Source: Blautia sp. An81
GTDB lineage: Bacteria; Bacillota; Clostridia; Lachnospirales; Lachnospiraceae
Direction of reading: 5' to 3'
Length of the DNA stretch: 64,000 nt
Assembly (NCBI RefSeq): GCF_002161285.1
Contig: NZ_NFHH01000001.1
Location: 248,001 to 312,000, forward strand
Shown here: piece by piece, positions 14,067 to 24,214 of the stretch
Layout: the number at the start of each line of letters is the position of its first letter
Position numbering within the stretch: position 1 is the stretch's first letter
Notes under the pieces: model-generated
Told to the model about the DNA's origin: nothing
The model's input: the letters and a program-made list of their open reading frames with translations, nothing else
The model's database searches: none
Translations under genes and position numbers: made by a program

Positions 14067-15457
14067 TGTACGCCTTCTCTCGTATCTTTCAGAATGATCC
14101 CCATAGCGGCAAGCTGGTCTCTGATCTCGTCTGCCCGTTTGAAATTCTTTTCTTTTCTGGCAGCCTGACGTTCAGCAATGAGTTTTTCCACATCTTCATC
14201 CAGCATTTCCTCTTCTTTATCCACCAGCAGTCCCAAAACGTCGCTTAATCTGACAATGGTGTCGAAAAGATACTGGATAAAACCTTTGCTGCTTTCTCCG
14301 CTGCCATGAGTATTTGCAAATTTCACCAATTCGAAGATGGCGGCAATAGCATCTGCTGTATTGAAATCATCTTCCATGGCCTCTTCATATTTTTTTACAT
14401 AACTCTGAACTTCCTCTGCAAGTTTTGCCTCTTCTTCTGTCATGGTATCCCCCTGGGCAGATTTGGCAAGGCGTTTTAACTGGTCTACGCAGGTGATGAT
14501 CCTGTCAAGAGCATTCTTAGAAGCTTCCATCAGCTCTGCACTGAAGTTTAAGGGACTTCTGTAGTGGGCATTCAGCATAAAGAACCGCAGGACCTGAAGG
14601 TCGTATTTCTCACCAATTTCCCGTACTGTAAAGAAATTCCCCAAAGACTTGGACATTTTCCGGTTATCAATATTCAGGAAAGCATTGTGCATCCAGTATC
14701 TGGCAAAGATTTTTCCGTTGCAGCACTCAGACTGGGCAATTTCATTCTCATGATGAGGGAAGATCAAGTCCTCTCCTCCTGCATGGATATCGATTTCTTC
14801 ACCCAGATATTTTTTAGACATCACGGAGCACTCAATATGCCATCCCGGACGTCCTTCTCCCCATGGAGATACCCAGTAAGGCTCTCCTTCTTTTTTCGGC
14901 TTCCACAGAACAAAATCCAACGGGTCTTCCTTCTGGTCTTCTCCGGAAACCTGAAGAGAACGGAAGCCAGACTGAAGGTCTTCCAGGTTCTTATGGGAAA
15001 GTTTTCCGTATTCATGAAAATTTTTGACCCGGAAATAAACAGTGCCGTTAACCTCATAAGCATAGCCTTTGTCAATCAGGGTCTGGATCATCTCGATCAT
15101 CCCGTCAATCTCCTGGGTAGCCAGAGGATGGGTAGTTGCCGGTCTCACATTCATATCTGCCATATCTTTTTTGCACTCTTTGATATAGCGGGTAGAAATC
15201 TCCTCAGCGCTGACCCCTTCCTCTATGGCCTTTGCTATGATTTTGTCATCAACATCCGTAAAATTCGATACATAATTTACTTCATAACCTTTGTACTCCA
15301 TATATCTGCGGACTGTGTCAAAGACAATCATAGGCCTGGCATTTCCAATATGGATAAAGTTATAGACCGTAGGTCCGCATACATACATTTTCACTTTTCC
15401 TTCTTCCAAAGGAATGAATTCTTCTTTTCTCTTTGTCAGGGTATTATAGATTTTCAT
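14051..15457 (-). CDS. cysS: Cysteinyl-tRNA synthetase
   Basis: 468 residues, a normal class I enzyme. The HIGH-type motif is in PTVYNFIHIGNARP near residue 35; the KMSKS motif is exact (KMSKSLGNF). Zinc ligands are visible at MYVCGPT, ECSVMS and FPHHENE. The C-terminal helical domain ends with GVQWK. It charges tRNA-Cys with cysteine. It overlaps cysE by 14 bases and follows the same T-box, so serine acetylation and cysteine charging are controlled together by uncharged tRNA-Cys. Confidence 0.97.
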   Translation of the reverse strand: MKIYNTLTKRKEEFIPLEEGKVKMYVCGPTVYNFIHIGNARPMIVFDTVRRYMEYKGYEVNYVSNFTDVDDKIIAKAIEEGVSAEEISTRYIKECKKDMADMNVRPATTHPLATQEIDGMIEMIQTLIDKGYAYEVNGTVYFRVKNFHEYGKLSHKNLEDLQSGFRSLQVSGEDQKEDPLDFVLWKPKKEGEPYWVSPWGEGRPGWHIECSVMSKKYLGEEIDIHAGGEDLIFPHHENEIAQSECCNGKIFARYWMHNAFLNIDNRKMSKSLGNFFTVREIGEKYDLQVLRFFMLNAHYRSPLNFSAELMEASKNALDRIITCVDQLKRLAKSAQGDTMTEEEAKLAEEVQSYVKKYEEAMEDDFNTADAIAAIFELVKFANTHGSGESSKGFIQYLFDTIVRLSDVLGLLVDKEEEMLDEDVEKLIAERQAARKEKNFKRADEIRDQLAAMGIILKDTREGVQWKRA

Positions 15458-16205
15458 TTTCTTCTCCTTTTTTCTTTGCTTTTTCTAATTGCTGTCTGTG
15501 CTCTTCTTCAGCCTTTTCTCTGGCTCTGCGGCACAGCTCTTCTTTTTCCCTCATATCCTGGAGCTCATAGCTCATCTTCTGGATTTCAGAGCGCAGACGC
15601 TCATTTTCTCTCTGAAGTATATGGATATCATCCAATGTAGGATCTGGCAGATGTACCTGGTCCATATCAATCCTGGGTACCTTCTTGTTCTCTCTTCTTA
15701 CTACTCTTCCCGGCACTCCCACTACGGTACAGTTAGGAGGCACTTCCTCAAGCACCACGCTGCCGGCACCGATCTTGGAATTTTCTCCGATGGTAAAGGA
15801 TCCCAGTATCTTGGCGCCTGCACTGACCATCACATTATCCTTTAATGTGGGATGACGCTTTCCAGTCTCTTTTCCAGTTCCTCCCAGGGTCACGCCTTGA
15901 TACAGAGTTACATTGTCTCCGATAATGGTAGTCTCTCCTATGATCACTCCTGCCCCATGGTCAATAAATAATCCTTTTCCTATTTTTGCCCCTGGATGAA
16001 TTTCAATACCTGTCTTTCTGGCTGCTCTCTGGGAAATCCACCTGGCCAGGAAATAGTGACCCTTTTCATACAGCTTGTGGGCCCTTCTATATTGGATCAT
16101 CACCCGGAAACTAGGATACAGCAGTACCTCCAGAGGGGATTTAATTGCCGGATCCCTTTCCTGGATCACCTGAAATTCTTCCTTAATACGTCCGATGAAT
16201 CCCAT
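15444..16205 (-). CDS. cysE: Serine O-acetyltransferase with a C-terminal coiled-coil extension
   Basis: 253 residues. The N-terminal helical part is followed by the left-handed beta-helix of hexapeptide repeats (GAKIGKGLFIDHGAGVIIGE, then TTIGDNVTLYQGVTLGGTGK). It makes O-acetylserine, the first step of cysteine synthesis. The usual enzyme ends soon after the helix. Here about 60 further residues, very rich in Glu, Arg and Lys (ENERLRSEIQKMSYELQDM and onward), predict a long coiled coil. The tail lies in frame and overlaps cysS, so it is genuine coding sequence. It could replace the C-terminal segment used for cysteine synthase binding or add an oligomerisation surface. Confidence 0.92.
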   Translation of the reverse strand: MGFIGRIKEEFQVIQERDPAIKSPLEVLLYPSFRVMIQYRRAHKLYEKGHYFLARWISQRAARKTGIEIHPGAKIGKGLFIDHGAGVIIGETTIIGDNVTLYQGVTLGGTGKETGKRHPTLKDNVMVSAGAKILGSFTIGENSKIGAGSVVLEEVPPNCTVVGVPGRVVRRENKKVPRIDMDQVHLPDPTLDDIHILQRENERLRSEIQKMSYELQDMREKEELCRRAREKAEEEHRQQLEKAKKKGEENENL

Positions 16206-16239
16206 TCTCTCACCTCAATTCTAAGTAAATTTTTCTTAT

Positions 16240-16495
16240 AAAAAGAAAATCCCTATATCCCAAAGGATATAGAGACGAATATTTCCGCGGTTCCACTCTA
16301 CTTGAAGACATCTGTCTTCCGCTTATCTGCCCATAACGCTGGCCTGCGTGCCCGACTGTGTTCTGATGAACAGTCACCGGACCGGCTCCCGAATGCACTT
16401 TCCCGGATTTCTCTATAAAAGGGCTTTCAGCCGGCGGCCCCTTCTCTCTGGATAAATCTGTCCGGTACTCTTTTCGTTCTATGCCTTTCCATATC
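16240..16495 (-). promoter_or_regulatory. T-box leader of the cysE-cysS operon (tRNA-Cys responsive)
   Basis: On the minus strand the T-box core reads AGAGTGGAACCGCGG (16285-16299), a one-base variant of the usual AGGGTGGAACCGCG. It is followed by a terminator stem, CTATATCC with GGATATAG, and a T-rich run (to about 16240). Upstream, GAAAGTGCATTC presents a UGC codon followed by A, a plausible cysteine specifier, and AGAGAG with GGCTGAAAGCC resembles the stem I elements. Uncharged tRNA-Cys would stabilise the antiterminator and allow cysE-cysS transcription. Confidence 0.88.
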
Positions 16496-16502
16496 TTCTA
16501 TT

Positions 16503-16531
16503 AGTTTATTCATAAAACCGAATTTTGTCAA
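16503..16531 (-). promoter_or_regulatory. Promoter of the cysE T-box operon
   Basis: On the minus strand TTGACA (16526-16531), 17 bases, TAAACT (16503-16508). Transcription would begin at about 16495, just before the T-box stem I. Confidence 0.75.
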
Positions 16532-16542
16532 TAGGAAAGAAA

Positions 16543-16610
16543 AAGGCCGCTGCATGAAACATATATCAGGAATATGATCATTCTCGATTTCTGTTCCGTG
16601 CAGCAGCCTC
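16543..16610 (-). terminator. Dispersed palindromic element, copy 1, acting as gdhA terminator
   Basis: Outer arms AGGCTGCTGCACGGAAC and AGGCCGCTGCATGAAAC pair imperfectly. On the minus strand the stem is followed by CCTTTTTCTTT, so it should terminate gdhA. Inside lies the core shared with three other elements in the window: ATATCAGGAATAT on one side and ATTCTCGAT on the other. Confidence 0.7.
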
Positions 16611-16661
16611 GCTTCTATATCCAAAATGCGGAGGATAATAGAAATCTGATTTCAAATAGTA

Positions 16662-18014
<1,353 letters not shown>

Positions 18015-18118
18015 TCACTTTTTTTACTCTGTGTTGTATTATAAAGCCTTTATGAATATTTTGCAAGTTTATTTTTCTTTTCCTGCATATTTTTTAATTA
18101 TATCTGTTATTCCAGATT

Positions 18119-18127
18119 ATTATAGCA
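18119..18127 (-). promoter_or_regulatory. Extended -10 promoter element upstream of gdhA
   Basis: On the minus strand TGCTATAAT forms an extended -10 box about 120 bases before the gdhA ATG. The -35 region is A-rich and poor, as is common with extended -10 promoters. The intergenic stretch between gdhA and the AraC gene is otherwise AT-rich without genes. Confidence 0.5.
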
Positions 18128-18230
18128 TCTTTTTTGAATTCTTTTTATCTCTCCGTTTCATTTACTTTACCTCTCTGCATCGGAGCCGTGAGAAATCCTT
18201 TCCAATACCGTTTTTCCCGGTGTTTTTTTC

Positions 18231-18259
18231 TTGTTTCTCAGCAGCCGGAAAGCTATAAT
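18231..18259 (+). promoter_or_regulatory. Promoter of the AraC-family gene
   Basis: TTGTTT (18231-18236), 17 bases, TATAAT (18254-18259), followed closely by AAAGAGG and the ATG at 18283. Confidence 0.6.
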
Positions 18260-18282
18260 ATCCTTTAAAGAGGTATTGTTTT

Positions 18283-19053
18283 ATGATCGTATATGAATAT
18301 TATCATTTTGGAGACCAGCAGGAAATCTCCCTTTATCATATCCGGGAATTCAGCCATTTTGCCCATCTGCACAGGAGCTATGAGCTTCTCCGCCTGAAAA
18401 ACGGAAAGCTTATGGCCACTGTAGACGGAAGAGAATTTCTTATGCAGCCCGGAGACCTTATCCTGATTCTACCCTATGAGATTCATTCTTATACAAATCT
18501 GGGAGGTGCAGAATGTCAGGTAAATGTTTTTTCCCCGGATTATATCCAGGAATTTTATAAGATGACTGCCAAAAAGGCTCTGAACCATCCGGTCTTCCGT
18601 CTGGAAGATCAGGTCTTCTCTTCTATGGAGAAGCACCTGTTCATAGACAGTTCAAAGCCTTTATACTGTAAAGCCTGTTTATACTATATTGCCGCCCGGC
18701 TTCTGGAAGAATCCGGGCTTTCTCCCCGGACAGCTCCTTCCTCAGACTTGCTCCATCAGATCCTGATCTATATTCAGGACCATTATCTGGAAGCACTGAC
18801 TCTTCAGGACCTGGCCGTCCATCTGGGCTACAGCCGGCTGTATATCTCCAGATTTATCAACAGCCATCTGAGTCTCTCCTTTACGGATCTGGTAAATCAG
18901 CACCGGATAAACTACGGCGCCCATCTTCTGTGCACCACCGACATGCCGGTCAGCGACATTGCCTTCGCCTGCGGCTACAATAGTCTCCGGTCTTTTAACC
19001 GGTGTTTTAAGGATATCCTACATGTCACTCCCAGAGAATACCGCAGCCAGTGA
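18283..19053 (+). CDS. AraC-family transcriptional regulator
   Basis: 256 residues. The N-terminal half is a cupin-like sensor domain (HFAHLHRSYELLRLKNGK, then QPGDLILILPYEIHSYTN). The C-terminal half is the double helix-turn-helix: LQDLAVHLGYSRLYISRFIN and VSDIAFACGYNSLRSFNRCF, ending TPREYR. The pattern is typical of sugar-responsive regulators that loop DNA or contact RNA polymerase. It is transcribed away from gdhA and towards ispF; the stop codons of it and ispF are 15 bases apart. The neighbours give no clear target, though gdhA is divergent. Confidence 0.9.
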   Translation: MIVYEYYHFGDQQEISLYHIREFSHFAHLHRSYELLRLKNGKLMATVDGREFLMQPGDLILILPYEIHSYTNLGGAECQVNVFSPDYIQEFYKMTAKKALNHPVFRLEDQVFSSMEKHLFIDSSKPLYCKACLYYIAARLLEESGLSPRTAPSSDLLHQILIYIQDHYLEALTLQDLAVHLGYSRLYISRFINSHLSLSFTDLVNQHRINYGAHLLCTTDMPVSDIAFACGYNSLRSFNRCFKDILHVTPREYRSQ

Positions 19054-19068
19054 TTTTCCCTCTGCGGT

Positions 19069-19626
19069 TCAATCTTCCTGTCCTTCCGGTGCCTGCTGCC
19101 GACAGCATCCCTGACAAGAAGGAACGCTTCTGTCATCTCCCATAAGGTCCTGGATACTGGTAAGGGCGCATATGGCATGAGCGGAAATCCCTTCCATACT
19201 GCCGGTAAAGCCTAATCCTTCTTCTGTAGTGGCCTTAATGTTCACCTGGTTTTCCTCCAGGTGGAGAGCCTGGGCTACATTTTTGATCATTGTGTCTATA
19301 TAAGGGAGAAGCTTCGGCTTCTGGGCGATAATGGTAGCGTCTATATTATTGATCACATACATATTTTCTTCCAGAAGTTTTCCCACGCGCTGAAGAAGAA
19401 GAATACTGGAAATTCCTTTATACTTTGGATCTGTATCCGGAAAATGCCTTCCGATATCCCGCAGGGCCGCTGCTCCTAAAAGAGCATCCATAATAGCATG
19501 TACCACCACATCTGCGTCCGAGTGCCCCAAAAGCCCCTTTTCCCAGGGGATATTTACTCCCCCCAGGATCAGGTCTCTTCCTTCTGTCAGTTTATGGACA
19601 TCATATCCCATTCCAACCCGTATCAT
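19069..19626 (-). CDS. ispF: 2-C-methyl-D-erythritol 2,4-cyclodiphosphate synthase
   Basis: 185 residues. The metal-binding motif is [17 protein letters not shown]; the second is [20 protein letters not shown]; the third is [14 protein letters not shown]. It closes the cyclic diphosphate in the methylerythritol phosphate route to isoprenoids. Typical IspF ends soon after ALT; here about 25 extra residues follow ([20 protein letters not shown]), rich in Cys and Gln and of no known role. It begins 10 bases after copA with AGGAG before the ATG, so it may be cotranscribed with the copper genes. Confidence 0.95.
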   Translation of the reverse strand: MIRVGMGYDVHKLTEGRDLILGGVNIPWEKGLLGHSDADVVVHAIMDALLGAAALRDIGRHFPDTDPKYKGISSILLLQRVGKLLEENMYVINNIDATIIAQKPKLLPYIDTMIKNVAQALHLEENQVNIKATTEEGLGFTGSMEGISAHAICALTSIQDLMGDDRSVPSCQGCCRQQAPEGQED

Positions 19627-19636
19627 GGCTCTTCTC

Positions 19637-19840
19637 CTATTCTACAGATACAACTTCGTATCCAGCATCAACTACAGCCTTGGTCAGTTCTTCTTTACTT
19701 ACAGAATCTGCCGCCTCCACATAGGCTTCTTTTTTCTCCAGATCCACCTCTGCCTTTACGCCTTCAATACCGTTTAAAGCTTTTGTCACTGCTGCCTGGC
19801 AGTGAGGGCACATCATACCTTCGATCTTCATTGTATACAT
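19637..19840 (-). CDS. Possible internally initiated CopZ-like copper chaperone (in frame with copA)
   Basis: Inside copA, AAGGAGG (19849-19855) is followed eight bases later by an in-frame ATG at 19840; another ATG at 19846 is too close. Initiation there would give a 67-residue protein starting [15 protein letters not shown], the size and motif (MxCxxC) of a free CopZ chaperone. This would supply both the pump-bound domain and a soluble chaperone from one gene. The strong site inside a coding region is seen directly; its use is inference. Confidence 0.45.
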   Translation of the reverse strand: MYTMKIEGMMCPHCQAAVTKALNGIEGVKAEVDLEKKEAYVEAADSVSKEELTKAVVDAGYEVVSVE

Positions 19841-22237
19841 ATTCATTTCCTCCTTATTTTCAACCGCTTCTGCGGAAGTATTTACTATCTGTTTTTTCCC
19901 TGTCTGTCCATTGATTTTTTCTGTTGTCTGAACAATACCGTCCTCTTCCTTCTGGGGCTTTTTCAGCACATGGAAGAATCTCAGTCTAAGGGCGTTGGAT
20001 ACTACGAAAAGGCTGCTTAAACTCATAGCCGCTGCGCCGAACATAGGACTTAATTTCAGTCCCAACGCCGTATAGAACACGCCTGCTGCCAGGGGAATCC
20101 CGCACACATTATAGAAAAAGGCCCAGAAAAGGTTTTCCTTAATATTCCGGATCACGGCTTTACTCAGGCTGATTGCAGTCACTACATCCAGCAGGTCGTT
20201 TTTCATCAGAACAATATCCGCGCTTTCAATAGCCACATCGGTGCCTGCTCCAATGGCAATCCCCACATCTGCTCTGGCAAGAGCCGGAGCATCGTTGATA
20301 CCGTCACCTACCATTGCTACCTTCTGACCATTTTCCTGAAGCTTTGCCACTTCTCTTTCTTTATCCTGGGGAAGGACTTCTGCGATCACCGTATCAATAT
20401 CCAGCTGCCGCTGAATGGCCTTTGCGGTTCTTTCGTTGTCTCCTGTAAGCATGATAACCTGAATTCCCATTTTTTTCAACTCCCGGATAGCCTGAGCACT
20501 GGTAGGTTTTACTATATCTGCAGCTCCCACTACACCCAGAAGCTCTTTCTCATCAGCAAAAAGCAGAGGCGTCTTTCCCTCCCCCGTAAGGGTCTCCAGA
20601 TAATCTTTAATACCGGTGCAGTCTATCCCCTTTTCCTTCATCAGCCGGAGATTTCCTGCATAATATTTCTTTCCTTCAATAACTGCTTCTATACCCATGC
20701 CTGCCACTGCGGAAAATTCTAAAGCCTCCGGCAGGGAAATCTTTTCCTCCTCAGCTTTTGCGAGAACTGCTTCTGCAAGAGGGTGTTCGCTTTTTTTCTC
20801 CATAGCCGCCGCAATCTTCAGCAGCTCTTTACTGTCTGTCTTTACACCGTGGATATCTGTGACTGCCGGTTTTCCCTGGGTAATCGTTCCTGTCTTATCC
20901 AGGACCACACTCTGAATATTGTGGGTAACTTCCAAGGCTTCTCCTGATTTGATCAGAATGCCGTTTTCTGCTCCTTTTCCTGTTCCTACCATAATAGCCA
21001 CAGGAGTTGCCAGTCCCAGAGCACAGGGGCAGGAAATGACCAGAACGGAGATGGCGCAGGACAGAGCAAATTCAAACTCTGCCCCTGCCAGCAGCCATAC
21101 AGCAGCAGTGATCAGAGCAATAGTCATAACAATAGGCACAAAAACTCCTGCAATCTTGTCTGCGATCTTGGCAATGGGAGCCTTGCTGGCGCTGGCGTCT
21201 TCCACCAGACGGATGATCTGGGAAAAGGTAGTATCATCTCCTACTTTAGAAGCTTTCATACGGAAGAATCCGGCCTTATTCATAGTTGCGGCGATAACTG
21301 AGTCTCCCGGCACTTTCTGGACCGGAATACTCTCTCCTGTAATAGCTGCCTCGTCAATGCTGGTAACTCCCTCCAGCACCACTCCGTCAGCCGGAACACT
21401 GCTGCCAGGCTTTACCTGAAGGATATCCCCAATCTGGATTTCCTCTGCGGGAATCTCTACCACTGTTCCGTTCCGCTCCGCGAAAGCAGTCTTTGGCGCC
21501 ATATCCATCAGTTTATTAATAGCCTCGCTGGTCTTCCCTTTTGACCGTGCTTCCAGATATTTTCCAATATTGATCAGCGCCAGGATCATTACCGCTGACT
21601 CGAAATACAAGTCATGAAGATACCGGTTCACCAGATCCATATCCTGAACCCCCAGTCCATATCCCATACGGTAAATAGCGAAAACACCATACACCAGAGA
21701 AGCTGCAGAACCAACGGCGATCAGGGTATCCATATTAGGAGCCCCATGGAGTAATGTGCTGAAGCCTTTTGTATAGTAAGCCCTGTTAATATAGATTACC
21801 GGAATACACAGCAGAAACTGAGTCATGGCAAATCCCACTGCGTTTAATGTACCGTGGAGAAATCCGGGAAGGGGCAGGCCGATCATATGCCCCATGGAAA
21901 CATACATCAGGGGAATCAAAAAGATAAAAGACCAGATTGTCCTTTTCTTCATATATTCCATATGCTCCTGTACCGGATTTTTCTTATTTTCTTTTAAGCT
22001 CTCTCTTGTATCAGAAGCTTTCTTTTTTCCCCGGACACTGGCTCCATAACCTGCATGGACCACTGCATCTATGATTCCCTGCTCCTGGATCACTGCGTCA
22101 TTGAATTCCACCTGCATACTGTTGGTCAGCAGATTCACGCTGACCTCATTTACCCCTTCCAGCTTGCTGACGCATTTCTCCACTCTGGAGGAGCAGGCAG
22201 AACAGGTCATCCCTGTTACATCAAATTTTTCTTTCAT
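19637..22237 (-). CDS. copA: Copper-exporting P1B-type ATPase with N- and C-terminal metal-binding domains
   Basis: 866 residues. The N-terminal HMA domain has [15 protein letters not shown]. The ATPase core has the [12 protein letters not shown] transmembrane metal site, the DKTGTITQG phosphorylation site (Asp near 430) and [16 protein letters not shown]. About eight membrane helices are expected. The enzyme pumps Cu(I) out of the cytosol. After the last helix a 45-residue polar linker leads to a second HMA domain ([20 protein letters not shown]) at the C-terminus, an order not found in the usual CopA. That domain has its own ribosome binding site and start codons (see next entry). It follows csoR directly, and csoR-copA should form one copper-induced operon. 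Confidence 0.95.
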   Translation of the reverse strand: MKEKFDVTGMTCSACSSRVEKCVSKLEGVNEVSVNLLTNSMQVEFNDAVIQEQGIIDAVVHAGYGASVRGKKKASDTRESLKENKKNPVQEHMEYMKKRTIWSFIFLIPLMYVSMGHMIGLPLPGFLHGTLNAVGFAMTQFLLCIPVIYINRAYYTKGFSTLLHGAPNMDTLIAVGSAASLVYGVFAIYRMGYGLGVQDMDLVNRYLHDLYFESAVMILALINIGKYLEARSKGKTSEAINKLMDMAPKTAFAERNGTVVEIPAEEIQIGDILQVKPGSSVPADGVVLEGVTSIDEAAITGESIPVQKVPGDSVIAATMNKAGFFRMKASKVGDDTTFSQIIRLVEDASASKAPIAKIADKIAGVFVPIVMTIALITAAVWLLAGAEFEFALSCAISVLVISCPCALGLATPVAIMVGTGKGAENGILIKSGEALEVTHNIQSVVLDKTGTITQGKPAVTDIHGVKTDSKELLKIAAAMEKKSEHPLAEAVLAKAEEEKISLPEALEFSAVAGMGIEAVIEGKKYYAGNLRLMKEKGIDCTGIKDYLETLTGEGKTPLLFADEKELLGVVGAADIVKPTSAQAIRELKKMGIQVIMLTGDNERTAKAIQRQLDIDTVIAEVLPQDKEREVAKLQENGQKVAMVGDGINDAPALARADVGIAIGAGTDVAIESADIVLMKNDLLDVVTAISLSKAVIRNIKENLFWAFFYNVCGIPLAAGVFYTALGLKLSPMFGAAAMSLSSLFVVSNALRLRFFHVLKKPQKEEDGIVQTTEKINGQTGKKQIVNTSAEAVENKEEMNMYTMKIEGMMCPHCQAAVTKALNGIEGVKAEVDLEKKEAYVEAADSVSKEELTKAVVDAGYEVVSVE

Positions 22238-22249
22238 AATGATGTCCTC

Positions 22250-22510
22250 CTACAAAATTTTTCCAAGCATGGCTACCAGCTCGTCTACTTTCTCTTCCCG
22301 TTCCTCATCTGTCTTGGCCCCTGTTACACAGCTCTTCAGATGAGCGGTAAGAATCTCTTTGTTGGCCTTGTTCAAAATAGCTTCTGTGGCCATAAGCTGC
22401 TGGGAAATATCCATACAGTACCGGTCTTCTTCCACCATTTTCAGGATTCCGTCTATCTGTCCTCTAGCCGTCTTCAGCAGCCGGTTAATTTTACTTTTAT
22501 CTGCTTTCAT
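22250..22510 (-). CDS. csoR: CsoR-type copper-sensing repressor
   Basis: 86 residues. It begins MKADKSKINRLLKTARGQIDGI and has the all-alpha CsoR/RcnR fold. The Cu(I) ligands are present: Cys in RYCMDI, and His and Cys in AHLKSCV (the H-x3-C pattern). Without copper it represses; with Cu(I) it leaves the DNA. The start at 22510 is preferred to a longer frame because GGGAGGAATAAG precedes it and the extra N-terminal residues would cross the operator. It lies 12 bases before copA. Confidence 0.93.
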   Translation of the reverse strand: MKADKSKINRLLKTARGQIDGILKMVEEDRYCMDISQQLMATEAILNKANKEILTAHLKSCVTGAKTDEEREEKVDELVAMLGKIL

Positions 22511-22522
22511 CTTATTCCTCCC

Positions 22523-22540
22523 TACACCCCAGGGGGGTAT
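22523..22540 (-). promoter_or_regulatory. CsoR operator
   Basis: On the minus strand ATACCCCCCTGGGGTGTA, a G/C-rich near palindrome matching the CsoR operator form ATACCCnnnnGGGTAT. It lies between the promoter and the csoR start, where a bound repressor would block transcription. Confidence 0.8.
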
Positions 22541-22556
22541 TATTCTTGACGAAATT

Positions 22557-22585
22557 AGTATAGCATACAAAAAAGAGAAAAGCAA
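22557..22585 (-). promoter_or_regulatory. Promoter of csoR-copA, overlapping the upstream terminator
   Basis: On the minus strand TTGCTT (22580-22585), 17 bases, TATACT (22557-22562) with TG upstream (TGCTATACT). The -35 box is part of the terminator hairpin of the ZIP gene. Confidence 0.7.
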
Positions 22586-22604
22586 GGCGCTTTTCTCTTT
22601 TTTC
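22569..22604 (-). terminator. Terminator of the ZIP transporter gene
   Basis: On the minus strand GAGAAAAGC pairs with GCTTTTCTC, followed by six T. The stop codon of the ZIP gene (22609) directly precedes it. Confidence 0.75.
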
Positions 22605-22608
22605 CAAT

Positions 22609-23388
22609 TCATCCTAATGCTACATCTAAGATCATCATCAGGACAAAACCTGCTGCAAAGCCTATGGTTCCTACATTGCTGTGTTCCCCTTGGCCGGTCT
22701 CTGGAATCAGCTCTTCTACTACTACATAGAGCATAGCTCCTGCTGCAAAGGCCAGAAGGTAGGGAAGAAGGGGTTCTATAAAACTGAATAAAACTATGGT
22801 GAGCAAAGCTCCCAATGGCTCCACTGCTCCTGAAAGAGTTCCATACAAAAAGGCTTTTCCTTTTCCCATGGCCTTCTCGCTCTTCAGGGGAAGGGATATA
22901 ATAGCTCCCTCCGGAAAATTCTGTATGGCAATTCCCACAGACAGGGCCATAGCTCCTGCAAAAGTAATCTGGGTATTATCAGCCATCATTCCTGCAAATA
23001 CCACTCCTACTGCCATTCCCTCAGGAAAATTATGAAGCGTCACTGCCAGCACCAGCATCGTTGTCTTTTTCAGATTACTCTTTCGTCCTTCGGGCTTCGA
23101 TTCTCCCAGATGTAAATGAGGGATCAGACGGTCCATTGCCAGAAGAAAAAAAATCCCCAGGAGAAAACCCACTGCGGCTGGCAGGAAAGCAAGCTTTCCC
23201 ATACTCTTTGACATATCCATAGCAGGGATCAGCAAAGACCACACAGAAGCGGCTACCATGACCCCGGAAGCAAAACCTAAAAGCCCTTTCTGGACCAGAG
23301 GCTTCAGCTCATCTTTCATGAAGAAAACACTGGCAGACCCCAGGCAGGTCCCAAGAAAAGGAACCATAATTCCCATAAAAAGTTCCAT
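22609..23388 (-). CDS. ZIP family metal transporter
   Basis: About 259 residues with eight predicted membrane helices. The paired metal-site motifs of ZIP proteins are clear: VTLHNFPEGMAVGV in one helix and AIQNFPEGAIISLPL in the next, with a His-rich loop (LIPHLHLGESKPEG) between earlier helices. ZIP proteins bring zinc, and sometimes iron or manganese, into the cytoplasm. The end, EELIPETGQGEHSN, is typical of the ZupT/GufA branch. The ATG at 23388, six bases after GGAG, is preferred to one two codons earlier. The selected metal is not known; the copper genes downstream have their own promoter. Confidence 0.9.
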   Translation of the reverse strand: MELFMGIMVPFLGTCLGSASVFFMKDELKPLVQKGLLGFASGVMVAASVWSLLIPAMDMSKSMGKLAFLPAAVGFLLGIFFLLAMDRLIPHLHLGESKPEGRKSNLKKTTMLVLAVTLHNFPEGMAVGVVFAGMMADNTQITFAGAMALSVGIAIQNFPEGAIISLPLKSEKAMGKGKAFLYGTLSGAVEPLGALLTIVLFSFIEPLLPYLLAFAAGAMLYVVVEELIPETGQGEHSNVGTIGFAAGFVLMMILDVALG

Positions 23389-23589
23389 GTCCATCTCCTT
23401 TATTGTCTTTTTCTGTTTTATTGTTTATCAGCTTACCCCATGATATCATACTCCGGAACAAAACGCATGAACTTTTTGTACTTTATGATTAGGATATGCA
23501 GTATTTTAAAAAATGACTCAGAAAGGATTTGTAACTTATGACAGAATTTCTGTTTCTCATGCAAAGGTATTTCTCCACTTATGAAAACC

Positions 23590-23598
23590 TGCTACAAT
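23590..23598 (+). promoter_or_regulatory. Extended -10 promoter element upstream of the DUF1648 gene
   Basis: TGCTACAAT, an extended -10 box ending about 37 bases before the ATG at 23636. No good -35 is visible. The rest of the 240-base gap shows no supported gene. Confidence 0.45.
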
Positions 23599-23635
23599 CT
23601 CCTTATAAGAAAGAGATTATTCAGGAGGTGCGCTT

Positions 23636-24139
23636 ATGGCAGAAAAAAATTTTTATGAAAATCCCAGAATCCCCAGATATCCCAATACTGGCTTTCAGAA
23701 AGCGCTGAATCTTTTTTCTGTTCTTGCGCTGGTCTTTACCTTTCTATATCCGCTGCTGAAATGGAACCAGCTTCCAGATACCATCATTACTCACTGGGGG
23801 TTCAGCGGCCAGCCAGACGGCTGGGGACCAAAAGGCTCTGTCTGGGCCGTTCCTGTAGCCAGTCTGGTCCTTTACCTGCCCCTGACCATACTGGAAAGAT
23901 TCCCCTCTGTCTGGAATGTACCTGTCAAAACTACTCAAAAGAATGAACAGTGGGTCTATCAGAACATAAAAACCATGCTGATTCTCATGAAATTTCTCAT
24001 GACAGCAGAATTTGCCGTGATTACATACCACTGTGTCCAGGAAAAAAATCTGAGTAATCTGCATACGGCCCTGTTTCTGATCTTCCTTTTCGGCTCCATG
24101 ATCTTTTTCATCATAAGAAGTACCAGAAAGTCGCCGTAA
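23636..24139 (+). CDS. DUF1648 membrane protein
   Basis: 167 residues with three to four predicted membrane helices. The DUF1648 signature is in residues 40-62: WNQLPDTIITHWGFSGQPDG, then WGPKGS. Related domains are found in the immunity protein SdpI and in regulators of cell-envelope stress, but this protein lacks the long SdpI C-terminal part and its role is unknown. AGGAGG lies seven bases before the ATG. It is one of the few plus-strand genes and stands alone, sharing a bidirectional terminator with araD. Confidence 0.8.
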   Translation: MAEKNFYENPRIPRYPNTGFQKALNLFSVLALVFTFLYPLLKWNQLPDTIITHWGFSGQPDGWGPKGSVWAVPVASLVLYLPLTILERFPSVWNVPVKTTQKNEQWVYQNIKTMLILMKFLMTAEFAVITYHCVQEKNLSNLHTALFLIFLFGSMIFFIIRSTRKSP

Positions 24140-24203
24140 AACAGCACACCTGGAAATTCCTGCCCTCTCAAGGTAACAGATATTTTCCAGGTGTGCTTTT
24201 TTA
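24137..24203. terminator. Bidirectional terminator between the DUF1648 gene and araD
   Basis: AGCACACCTGGAAA pairs with TTTCCAGGTGTGCT around a 30-base loop, with T runs on both strands. It serves the convergent plus- and minus-strand genes. Confidence 0.8.
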
Positions 24204-24214
24204 TTCTTTGACTA

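Noticed and set aside
14564-15640. 358-codon plus-strand frame across cysS and cysE
   Set aside because: Antisense to two clear genes with all catalytic motifs; composition is that of a shadow frame (His, Phe, Ser rich).
22511-22612. Longer CsoR form starting at 22612
   Set aside because: It would start inside a terminator and read through promoter and operator; the ATG at 22510 has the ribosome binding site and gives the family length.
23538-23700. Small frame beginning MTEFLFLMQRYF ahead of the DUF1648 gene
   Set aside because: It overlaps the strong ribosome binding site and start of that gene in another frame and has no clear site of its own.
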